In this document: one piece after another, positions 1 through 6,972 of the stretch | Numbering within the stretch: position 1 is the stretch's first letter | Layout of the letters: each line of letters opens with the position of its first letter | NCBI GenBank assembly: GCA_029935275.1 | Contig: JAOZKQ010000040.1 | Coordinates: forward strand, 1 to 11,813 | Direction: 5' to 3' | DNA: 11,813 bases | DNA from: Bacteroidales bacterium | GTDB taxonomy: Bacteria; Bacteroidota; Bacteroidia; Bacteroidales; VadinHA17 | Translations under genes and position numbers: made by a program | Notes under the pieces: model-generated | What the model was told of the DNA's origin: nothing | Database searches by the model: none | What the model saw: only the letters and a program-made list of their open reading frames with translations

Positions 1-212
1 AAATTCCTATTGTTCAAAGCATTAGAGAAAATGGAGATAACGGAACACCTTCTGCCCTTGATAAAGATTCCGTTTTAGGACAATTATTTATTGAATTGGC
101 TAACAGAACAGTGGAACAAATTGATCGCAGGAATAGTGAAATGGAGCCCACAAAACGAGTGGAGATAAAATCTGCGACAACTTTTAAATCATATACACCA
201 GGTAAAAATTAG
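1..212 (+). CDS. Mrp/ApbC-family P-loop ATPase (Fe-S cluster carrier), C-terminal end only
   Basis: This is a 5'-truncated reading frame, open from position 3 and ending at TAG 210-212, giving the last 69 residues. It begins IPIVQSIRENGDNGTP. This matches the C-terminal region of Mrp/NBP35/ApbC ATPases, where an IPL.Q.I.E.GD.G.P block is followed by a short helix (here LFIELANRTVEQI). The Walker motifs and the CxxC cluster-binding site lie upstream of the window and cannot be checked. Members of the family bind a [4Fe-4S] cluster and pass it to apoproteins in the cytoplasm. The stop is 2 bases before the ATG of a NifU-domain gene, so the two are very likely co-transcribed and act in the same Fe-S pathway. 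Family assignment is fairly firm, but exact naming is not possible from this fragment. Confidence 0.82.
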   Translation, partial: IPIVQSIRENGDNGTPSALDKDSVLGQLFIELANRTVEQIDRRNSEMEPTKRVEIKSATTFKSYTPGKN

Positions 213-214
213 TT

Positions 215-481
215 ATGGATCAACTTCAACAAATTGAATTAAAAGAAAATATTTTAAAATCACTTGATAAAGTAAGGCCTTATCTGAATGCTGATGGAGG
301 TGATATTGAATTAGTAAATATTTCAGTTAAGAAAATTGTTACGGTTAAACTTACCGGTGCATGTTCAGATTGTCCTCATCATTATCAGACGCTTGCAGGT
401 GTGGAAGAAGTAATTAAGAAGAATGCACCCTCCGTTTCTCAGGTGGTTTCTATTGATGAACGAGAAGACATTTCAGATTAA
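215..481 (+). CDS. NifU C-terminal-domain (NifU-like) Fe-S scaffold/carrier protein
   Basis: This 88-residue protein consists almost only of the NifU C-terminal (Nfu) domain. The helix LDKVRPYLNADGGDIEL (about 17-33) carries the family signature RP.L..DGGD. The motif GACSDCP supplies the two cluster-binding cysteines, C50 and C53, spaced CxxC as in Nfu proteins. The usual small residues between the cysteines (as in GACGSCP) are S and D here. Nfu domains hold a [4Fe-4S] cluster between two subunits and deliver it to target enzymes in the cytoplasm. The protein lacks the N-terminal IscU-like and ferredoxin-like parts of full NifU. It starts 2 bases after the stop of the Mrp-type ATPase gene, which supports translational coupling and a shared role. 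The stop codon abuts an inverted-repeat element (482-705). Confidence 0.93.
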   Translation: MDQLQQIELKENILKSLDKVRPYLNADGGDIELVNISVKKIVTVKLTGACSDCPHHYQTLAGVEEVIKKNAPSVSQVVSIDEREDISD

Positions 482-705
482 TTAGTTTGTCGATAAAGTC
501 CAACTTCTGCGTTACGCTTGTCAAAAAAATGTTCGATTACACCAATATGCTACCCTTCATGCTGGCTCCTTGCTAAATTGCTCCACTGCAATTCTTAATG
601 CTAGGCCCTGCTTTTTTTGACTTCACAGGCACTTCGGCCAGCTCAGTATAACACCTTAATAGCGAACTTTCTGAATCAGACACCGAGTTTATAGACAAGC
701 ACTAA
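482..705. repeat. Nested inverted-repeat element, MITE-like or palindromic interspersed repeat
   Basis: This non-coding block fills most of the 317-base gap between the NifU-like gene and porW. Its ends are an imperfect terminal inverted repeat: TTAGTTTGTCGATAAAGTC at 482-500 pairs with 685-705, with two mismatches and a 2-base insertion. Inside it, GTCAAAAAAA (520-529) pairs exactly with TTTTTTTGAC (612-621). At the centre, AATTGC (576-581) and GCAATT (588-593) form a 6-bp stem with a 6-base loop. The TTAA at 478-481 and at 706-709 could be a 4-base target duplication or an extension of the dyad. It has no convincing open reading frame, so it cannot encode a transposase. It could be a MITE, a REP-like palindrome, or a structured 3' UTR of the mrp-nifU transcript. 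The arms are seen directly; mobility is inference. Confidence 0.55.
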
Positions 706-774
706 TTAAAACATCTTTTCTGGTTTCAAGCATAAATTCATTATTTGCCTTAAAAAATATTGAGCTTTTTATAA

Positions 775-782
775 TATCTTTG
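775..782 (+). promoter_or_regulatory. Candidate Bacteroidota -7 element for porW
   Basis: TATCTTTG matches the Bacteroidota -7 consensus TAnnTTTG exactly. It sits 16 bases before the TTG start of porW, so any transcript from it would have a very short leader. The -33 partner is poor: the nearest TTTG (744-747) lies 27 bases upstream, against a usual spacer near 19. Treat this as a possible promoter rather than a firm one. Confidence 0.4.
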
Positions 783-798
783 GGGTTTCAGTGTTTAT

Positions 799-3489
799 TT
801 GATTGAAAACTTTTTCAATTTGAAACTTTCCCGTCTTTTATATCAGGCATCAGGTCTGTTCCTGCTGGTAGTTTTTAGTATTAACTGCTCAGTTGAGAAA
901 AATACCGGCATGTCAAGAAACTACCACAACCTGGTTTCCCGGTATAATATTTACTTTAATGGAGTACAGAGTTATAAAAAAGGAATAAGAAAACTGAACG
1001 ATCAGTATAAGGATGATTTTACCCAGATACTCCCTGTATTCAAATTTAGCAATTTAACGGCAGTTTCGACTATTTCAGTGGAAATGGACAGGACGATTGC
1101 CAAAACATCAAAAGTAATTACTCTCCACTCCATAACGGCTAAACCTAATGAAAAAAAGAAAAATAATCTAACCGAAAAGGAAGAGGATTTTTATAACCAG
1201 AAAGAATTTAATGACTGGGTGGATGATAGTTACCTCCTAATGGGTAAAGCACAGGTTTTTAAGCAAGAGTATTTTATGGCTTTTAACACACTCAAATTTA
1301 CTTCGGAAGAGGCACTGGATGTGCATGTGAAATATGAAGCCAGGATATGGATTGCCAGGATATATAATGACGAAGGTAACTTTAATTACTCTAAGGAAAT
1401 TCTGGAATCATTTAGCGATGATCCGGATTTCCCAAAAGATTTACAAGTCGATTACAACTCAACTTTTGCGGATTTCTATTTACAACAAAAAAAATATGAA
1501 GAGGCACTTCCTTATCTGGAAGAGTTAATGGATTTTAAATTAAAGAAAGTAGATAAGATCAGGCTTACTTACATTTTAGCTCAAATATATAAAATAACAG
1601 GGAATGATAATCAGGCTTATAAGTTTTTTGCAAAGGTTGTGAAAATGAGTCCTCCCTATGATATGACCTTTAATGCCCGAATTAACCAGGCGGAATCATT
1701 TGATGTTACTGTTGAAAATGTTGACGAAATAAAGAAGATCCTTAGAAAGATGTTAAAAGATGAGAAGAATAAGGAATACCTGGATCAGATTTATTATGCT
1801 TACGGAAGAATATCACTAAAACAAAATAAACAAAAAGAGGCTATAGAATACTTTAAAAAGTCTGCTATTAACAGTCTTTACAATGATAAACAAAGAGGCA
1901 TTTCTTATCTTTCTATTGCTGATCTGTATTTCAAAGATGAGAATTATGTAAATGCTCAGCCCTATTATGATTCTGCAATTATGGTTTTGGACCTTTCTTA
2001 TCCGGGTTATGAAATAATAAGTGAAAAAACAGCTAGCTTAAATCGATTAGTGGAGAACATTGTAATGGTAGAAACACAAGATAGCCTGCAAAGAATTGCT
2101 GCCATGTCCCCGTCAAAACGGGATGCATATATAGATCAGATAATTAGTGATATCAGGGAGGAAGATAAAAGACAGAAAGAGTTGGAACAAGCAAGTGCAT
2201 ATAACGTATCTAACCAGTATGAAACAGATCGAAAAGTTAATCAGGAATTAAATAAGACGGGTAAATGGTATTTTTATAATCAGGCAGTTCTTGATTTGGG
2301 GAAAAACGAATTTCGTCAAAAATGGGGAGATAGGAAACTTGAAGATAATTGGCGGCGGAAAAATAAATCAATTTCTGAAGCAAATATAATTGAAATTACA
2401 AAGGGGGTTGATGGTGAAAGCCTACCTGGTGAAAGTCAGCAAGTCACGGATGTATATAAGCGAGAGCACTATATGAAAGGCCTCCCATTAACTGATTCTT
2501 TGCTTAAGGAATCTGATGTTAAAATAGCCGAGGCCTTATTCAATATGGGTCAGATCTATGTAAATGAAATAAAAAATATCCCTAATGCAAATGAATCATT
2601 TGAAGATCTTTTTCATCGCTTTCCCGGAAGTGATTATGAACTTTCCACTTTGTATTATTTATATGACCTGAAAATGAAAGCCGGAAATAAAACTGGCGCA
2701 AATAGTTATAAGGGACTGATAATAAGTAAATATCCCGAAAGTGAGTTTGCAAAAATGTTAAGTGACCCTAACTATCTAAGAAAACAAAACGAAAAGAAAC
2801 AAAAGGAACGCCAGGTCTATAATCAAACTTATAATGAATATCTTTCAGGTCAGTACGATAAAGTTATTTTTAAGAGTGAATCATTCCTTCAAAAGGAACC
2901 AGAGCATACCCTTGCTCCAAAATATTGGTTGCTCAGGGCATATTCAGTAGCAAAAGTTCAAGATATCAGGGCGTTTAAACAGGCTCTTGAAGACGTGGTA
3001 AATAATACACCTGCATGTGAAGAAAAGATCCGTGCAGAAGAGTTGATAGCTCATTTTAATGAAGAAATTCCTGAACTTAAGATCGAAGAAGAAGAAAAGG
3101 TAAGTATTGAAATTTATAAATTATCAATGAATGAACCTCATCAGGTTGTTTTGGCGTTTGAAGGATCTGATAATAAGGAAAATCAATTAATTTTTAATTT
3201 AATTAATTATAATTTGGACAACTTTCCCCAATCAGAGTTTTCAACAAATTTCCAAACCCTGGATAATACTACCGGTTTATTAATTATAAGTGGAGTTGGT
3301 GGTGTTAAGGAAACAAAAGAATACCTGTCAGGAATACTTATGGAAAAAAGTATTAGTGATGAATTACAGGGAAGAACTTATTATCCTTTTATTATTTCGC
3401 AATCTAATTTAAATACTTTAATAAATAATAAGTCCATATCGGTTTATCTTAGGTTTTATAATAGAAATTATTTTGGCTCAGGAGATTAA
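799..3489 (+). CDS. porW: Type IX secretion system TPR lipoprotein PorW/SprE
   Basis: This 896-residue lipoprotein belongs to the PorW (Porphyromonas) / SprE (Flavobacterium) family, close to the usual ~870-residue length. A hydrophobic segment (about 18-28) leads to a lipobox ending SINC, with C30 as the lipidated residue. The following text SRNYHNLVSRYNIYFNG (39-54) and the later block around GKWYFYNQAVLDLGKNEF (488-505), ending in DNWRR, are hallmarks of the family as I know it. Several TPR-like helical pairs can be seen at about 140-175, 178-205, 222-246, 255-283, 328-358 and 367-396. A charged, probably coiled-coil stretch lies at 440-482. PorW is an outer-membrane-associated periplasmic component required for T9SS secretion and, in gliding species, motility. 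The start is TTG 799: there is an in-frame TAA at 772, and the first in-frame ATG (residue 38) would remove the lipobox. porX follows after 91 bases. Confidence 0.9.
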   Translation: MIENFFNLKLSRLLYQASGLFLLVVFSINCSVEKNTGMSRNYHNLVSRYNIYFNGVQSYKKGIRKLNDQYKDDFTQILPVFKFSNLTAVSTISVEMDRTIAKTSKVITLHSITAKPNEKKKNNLTEKEEDFYNQKEFNDWVDDSYLLMGKAQVFKQEYFMAFNTLKFTSEEALDVHVKYEARIWIARIYNDEGNFNYSKEILESFSDDPDFPKDLQVDYNSTFADFYLQQKKYEEALPYLEELMDFKLKKVDKIRLTYILAQIYKITGNDNQAYKFFAKVVKMSPPYDMTFNARINQAESFDVTVENVDEIKKILRKMLKDEKNKEYLDQIYYAYGRISLKQNKQKEAIEYFKKSAINSLYNDKQRGISYLSIADLYFKDENYVNAQPYYDSAIMVLDLSYPGYEIISEKTASLNRLVENIVMVETQDSLQRIAAMSPSKRDAYIDQIISDIREEDKRQKELEQASAYNVSNQYETDRKVNQELNKTGKWYFYNQAVLDLGKNEFRQKWGDRKLEDNWRRKNKSISEANIIEITKGVDGESLPGESQQVTDVYKREHYMKGLPLTDSLLKESDVKIAEALFNMGQIYVNEIKNIPNANESFEDLFHRFPGSDYELSTLYYLYDLKMKAGNKTGANSYKGLIISKYPESEFAKMLSDPNYLRKQNEKKQKERQVYNQTYNEYLSGQYDKVIFKSESFLQKEPEHTLAPKYWLLRAYSVAKVQDIRAFKQALEDVVNNTPACEEKIRAEELIAHFNEEIPELKIEEEEKVSIEIYKLSMNEPHQVVLAFEGSDNKENQLIFNLINYNLDNFPQSEFSTNFQTLDNTTGLLIISGVGGVKETKEYLSGILMEKSISDELQGRTYYPFIISQSNLNTLINNKSISVYLRFYNRNYFGSGD

Positions 3490-3580
3490 CTCCGGTTTTA
3501 ATGCTGTTAAGCTCCTGCTTTCTTAAGAATAAGCCTTTATGCCAAACAGATACTTTTTTAATCATTAATTTTCTGGGATT

Positions 3581-5137
3581 ATGAATAAAATACGAATACT
3601 TTGGACAGATGATGAAATTGATATATTAAGGCCACATATCATTTTTTTGGAAGAAAAAGGATATGAAATCCTTACCGCCAGTAATGCTGAAGATGCTGTT
3701 TCTATTGTTGAAGAAGAGGAACTGTCCCTTATTTTTCTGGATGAAAATATGCCTGGGAAAACCGGCCTGGAAGTTTTGCCTGAAATTAAGCAAATCGTTC
3801 CACATGTTCCCATTGTAATGATCACTAAAAGTGAAGAAGAAAATATAATGGAGGAGGCCATTGGGGCACAAATTGATGACTATTTGATCAAACCGGTTAA
3901 TCCCAATCAAATTTTGTTGACTATAAAAAAACTTATTGATCATAAAAAATTGATTTCTGATAAAACACTGGCAGGATATCAATCAGGCTTTGGTGAAATT
4001 AGCGGCATGATTAATAGTGCAAGGGATCATAATGATTGGGTACAGATATATAAAACTCTCGTATTTTGGGATATGGAGCTTGAGAAGTCAGAGACTGCAG
4101 GGATGGATGAAGTTTTACGAATGCAAAAAATGGATGCAAATCAGGGTTTTTCCAAATTTGTAAAAAGAAATTATGAAAACTGGGTTCAGACCGAAGAAGA
4201 TAGCAGGCCAGTTCTTTCTCCCGATCTATTTAAAAAATGGGTTTTCCCTTTACTGGAAAAAGGAGAAAAAGTAGTCTTTATGTTGATTGATAATTTTCGG
4301 ATTGATCAATGGAAAATGGTTTTGCCACTATTTAAAGATCATTTCAGGATTGAAAATGAAGAAACATTCTTTTCTATTTTACCTACGGCAACACAATATG
4401 CAAGGAATGCAATTTTTTCTGGTATAATGCCGCTTGATATACAACGTAAGTATCCGGAGTATTGGTTTTATGATGAAGAAGAAGGTGGTAAGAATCAATT
4501 TGAACATGAACTTTTTGAAAAACAATTAAAAAAGGAGGGAAAGAATTTTACTTTTAATTATGAAAAAGTAAATAATGCAGATGCCAGCAAAAAGTTAACT
4601 GAGAATATTTCGAATTATTTAAATAAGGATCTGACCATATTAGTATATAATTTTGTGGACATGCTTTCGCATGCCCGAACTGAGTCGAAAATGGTAAAAG
4701 AACTGGCAGGTGATGAAAGTGCTTATAGATCAATTACATATAGTTGGTTTCGCCATTCTGCGATCATGGATTTACTTAAGATACTGGCACAAAAAAAGGT
4801 AAAACTGATTTTAACCACAGATCATGGTACAATCCGGGTAAATCATCCTGTGAAAGTTATAGGTGATCGTTTTACCTCAACTAATTTAAGGTATAAAACC
4901 GGCAAAAATCTTGATTATAACCCAAAGGATGTGTTTGGTGTTACCAGTCCTGAAAAAATAGGATTGCCAAAATCCAATATTTCGTCTTCTTTTATTTTTG
5001 CTACGAATGATGATTATCTGGTTTATCCCAAGAATTACAATTACTTTGTAAGGTATTATAAGAATACTTTTCAGCATGGAGGCATTTCAATGCAGGAAAT
5101 GATGACCCCTTTTATAATAATGTCATCAAGATCCTAA
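3581..5137 (+). CDS. porX: T9SS response regulator PorX (receiver plus PglZ phosphodiesterase domain)
   Basis: This 518-residue protein has two domains. Residues 1-120 form a response-regulator receiver: acidic pair D10/D11, phospho-acceptor D54 in FLDENMPG, T82 and K104 in YLIKPVNP. Residues about 205-515 form a PglZ/alkaline-phosphatase-like domain. Its likely metal and catalytic residues are intact: D237 (LIDNFR), T271 (LPTATQYAR), D360 and H364 (NFVDMLSH), D414/H415 (TTDHGT) and H499 (FQHGG). PorX with the kinase PorY and sigma factor SigP controls T9SS genes in P. gingivalis, and its PglZ domain has been reported to cleave small oligonucleotides with a threonine nucleophile at about this position. 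Neither PorY nor SigP is in the window. The gene follows porW and precedes tsaE by 65 bases. The intact active site implies a working enzyme; substrate and regulation here are inferred. Confidence 0.94.
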   Translation: MNKIRILWTDDEIDILRPHIIFLEEKGYEILTASNAEDAVSIVEEEELSLIFLDENMPGKTGLEVLPEIKQIVPHVPIVMITKSEEENIMEEAIGAQIDDYLIKPVNPNQILLTIKKLIDHKKLISDKTLAGYQSGFGEISGMINSARDHNDWVQIYKTLVFWDMELEKSETAGMDEVLRMQKMDANQGFSKFVKRNYENWVQTEEDSRPVLSPDLFKKWVFPLLEKGEKVVFMLIDNFRIDQWKMVLPLFKDHFRIENEETFFSILPTATQYARNAIFSGIMPLDIQRKYPEYWFYDEEEGGKNQFEHELFEKQLKKEGKNFTFNYEKVNNADASKKLTENISNYLNKDLTILVYNFVDMLSHARTESKMVKELAGDESAYRSITYSWFRHSAIMDLLKILAQKKVKLILTTDHGTIRVNHPVKVIGDRFTSTNLRYKTGKNLDYNPKDVFGVTSPEKIGLPKSNISSSFIFATNDDYLVYPKNYNYFVRYYKNTFQHGGISMQEMMTPFIIMSSRS

Positions 5138-5202
5138 AAAGCGAAAATACTCAATTGCAAGATGAGGCACAACCAAAGTTAAATTTTTTAAACGTTTACT
5201 AA

Positions 5203-5622
5203 GTGATTAAGGAATTGGAAATAGCGGAGTTGAGCCAAAGGCATAAGGTGGCCGGATTGTTTCTTAAATCATATAACAAACCCGGGATATTTGCTTTTTA
5301 TGGAGAAATGGGTGTGGGTAAAACAACTTTTATTCAAGCTCTTTGTCAGGAATTGGGAGTAATAGAACCAGTCTCAAGTCCAACTTTTTCCATTGTTAAT
5401 GAATACCATTATAGTACAAACTGTAAAATATATCATTTTGATTTTTATAGAATTAATTCAATTGAGGAGGTTTTTGATTTTGGATATGAGGAGTATTTTG
5501 CCGAGGATAACTATATTTTTATTGAGTGGCCGGAGCTGATTGAAAATTTGTTACCTGAAAACACTATAAGAGTCAGTATCTCAATTGGTAAAGATAATGT
5601 ACGGAAGTTAACATTTGGATAA
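5203..5622 (+). CDS. tsaE: tRNA threonylcarbamoyladenosine biosynthesis ATPase TsaE
   Basis: This 139-residue protein is full length for TsaE (YjeE family), a small cytoplasmic P-loop ATPase. It works with TsaB and TsaD to add threonylcarbamoyl to A37 of ANN-decoding tRNAs (t6A). Visible motifs in order are Walker A GEMGVGKT (34-41), the switch segment SSPTF (58-62), HFDFYR (78-83) and a Walker B-like FIEWPE (106-111). The start is GTG 5203: the codon just before it (5200-5202) is an in-frame TAA, so no earlier start is possible. Starting later would erode the first strand. The gene lies between porX and an alanine dehydrogenase-family gene; in some Flavobacteria tsaE and that neighbour are annotated as one fused protein. 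tsaB and tsaD are not in the window. Confidence 0.95.
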   Translation: MIKELEIAELSQRHKVAGLFLKSYNKPGIFAFYGEMGVGKTTFIQALCQELGVIEPVSSPTFSIVNEYHYSTNCKIYHFDFYRINSIEEVFDFGYEEYFAEDNYIFIEWPELIENLLPENTIRVSISIGKDNVRKLTFG

Positions 5623-5637
5623 AATCTGAATGATTAA

Positions 5638-5668
5638 TTTGATATTAAAGCAGATTGTATTACTTTCG
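5638..5668 (+). promoter_or_regulatory. Candidate Bacteroidota promoter for the ald-waaA pair
   Basis: TTTG at 5638-5641 is separated by exactly 19 bases from TACTTTCG at 5661-5668. This fits the Bacteroidota pattern TTTG-N19-TAnnTTTG with one mismatch in the -7 box. It lies entirely in the 89-base gap between tsaE and the ald-type gene and would give a leader of roughly 35-40 bases. It suggests that ald and the following waaA can be transcribed separately from porX-tsaE. Confidence 0.55.
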
Positions 5669-5711
5669 ATAGCGGAGGATTAATAATTATTCCCATAAAA
5701 AGTTTGATGAT

Positions 5712-6932
5712 ATGGTCGGACCCGGTAAACCCTCAGGTTTAAGTTTCAGTCAAAGTCACCTTCTTCCCCAGGAGGAAATGCTTGAAACAGCAAAAAAAAG
5801 TAGTAGATTAGTAATTGGGATTCCAAAAGAATCAGGAAAACATGAGAACAGGGTAAGCCTTACCCCTGAAGCAGTTGAACTATTAGTAAATAATAAGCAT
5901 GAAGTAATTATAGAATCCGGGGCTGGTGAGGGTGCAAGTTATTCGGATAATGATTATAGCGAATGTGGAGGAATGATTGTTGATAACGTCTCTAAGGTTT
6001 TTCAAAGTGATATGATCCTTAAAGTGGCACCACTGATACCAAAAGAAATTAATTTACTAAGAGGAAGCCAGGTGCTGTTCTCTTCATTGCATATAGCATC
6101 ACAGGATGAGAAATATTTCCGGGAATTAAGTAAAAGAAAAATTACAGGAATTGCTTTTGAAAGCATAAAGGATAAATATGACAGGTTCCCTGTGGTGCGT
6201 ACAATGAGTGAAATTGCAGGGACCACTTCTGTACTTCTTGCTTCTGAATATCTTAGTAATTTTCATCAGGGTAAAGGGGTGTTGCTTGGTGGGATTACAG
6301 GCATTACACCTGCCGAAGTGGTTATACTGGGAGCTGGTACTGCGGCTGAATTTGCAGCCAGGGCCTCGCTTGGGCTGGGGGCTTCAGTAAAGATATTTGA
6401 TAATTCAGTTCATAAACTAAGAAGGTTGCAAAATTATATGGGTCAACGCCTACATACCTCAATTTTTCATCCCAGGGTATTGCTAAAGGCCTTAAAATCA
6501 GCAGATGTCGTAATCGGCGCTGTGCATTTGGTAGATGAGGGGCCCAGGTATCACATAACTGAGGATATGGTGAAACAAATGAAAAAAGGTTCTGTTATTG
6601 TTGATATCAGTATTGATCAGGGTGGGTGTGTAGAAACATCAGAGCGCCTTGACCACAGTAACCCAATCGTTATAAAACATGGTGTCGTTCATTACGCTGT
6701 TTCAAATATTCCGGCAAGAGTTGCACGCACAGCATCTATAGCTTTAAGTAATGTATTTGCCCCTCTATTGTTAAGTATTGGGGACTCAGGAAGTTTATTG
6801 AAGTATCTTCATGAAGATCAGGGTTTACGGAAAGGAGTTTACCTTTTTAATGGAATACTTACTAACCGGTTTATTGGCAGCCGGTTTGGAATAATGTCTA
6901 AGGATATTGACTTGTTACTGGCTGCTTTTTAA
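5712..6932 (+). CDS. ald: Alanine dehydrogenase-family protein
   Basis: This 406-residue protein resembles L-alanine dehydrogenase, an NAD-dependent enzyme that interconverts alanine with pyruvate and ammonia, and the related transhydrogenase alpha N-terminal domain. Visible family features are GIPKE..KHENRVSLTP (36-52, with R47), K104 (ILKVAPL), H127 (SSLHIAS), the Rossmann glycine motif GAGTAAE (207-213) and D302 in VDISIDQGG. R47, K104, H127 and D302 correspond to pyruvate-binding and catalytic residues of characterised enzymes. VSNIPARVARTAS (330-342) corresponds to the PN.PGAVPRTST block but is diverged. It has about 33 extra N-terminal residues and is longer than the usual ~370. Flavobacterial homologues share an LLPQEEML segment there, as I recall, which supports the ATG at 5712. 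waaA follows after 40 bases. The reaction in vivo is unproven because this is a diverged branch. Confidence 0.85.
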   Translation: MVGPGKPSGLSFSQSHLLPQEEMLETAKKSSRLVIGIPKESGKHENRVSLTPEAVELLVNNKHEVIIESGAGEGASYSDNDYSECGGMIVDNVSKVFQSDMILKVAPLIPKEINLLRGSQVLFSSLHIASQDEKYFRELSKRKITGIAFESIKDKYDRFPVVRTMSEIAGTTSVLLASEYLSNFHQGKGVLLGGITGITPAEVVILGAGTAAEFAARASLGLGASVKIFDNSVHKLRRLQNYMGQRLHTSIFHPRVLLKALKSADVVIGAVHLVDEGPRYHITEDMVKQMKKGSVIVDISIDQGGCVETSERLDHSNPIVIKHGVVHYAVSNIPARVARTASIALSNVFAPLLLSIGDSGSLLKYLHEDQGLRKGVYLFNGILTNRFIGSRFGIMSKDIDLLLAAF

Positions 6933-6972
6933 TGAATAATATATAGAATATATACTCCTATATCATTTCCGA

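Noticed and set aside
482..720. A degraded protein gene in the nifU-porW gap
   Set aside because: Neither strand gives a sizeable frame or recognisable peptide. The inverted-repeat arms explain the structure better than coding remains do.
3490..3580. Possible promoter or terminator between porW and porX
   Set aside because: -7-like strings (TACTTTTT at 3551, TAATTTTC at 3566) lack a -33 partner at the right distance, and no stable hairpin with a T-run is present.
5770..5780. AGGAGG followed by ATG at 5778 as an alternative start of the ald-type gene (residue 23)
   Set aside because: Only 2 bases separate the motif from the ATG, too close for a working Shine-Dalgarno site, and Bacteroidota rarely depend on one. 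The motif also encodes Q-E-E in a segment that I recall as conserved in homologues.
6933..6972. AT-rich repeat (ATATATAGAATATATA-like) between ald and waaA as a regulatory element
   Set aside because: It is a short AT-rich dyad in a 40-base gap with no T-run, so chance is a sufficient explanation.
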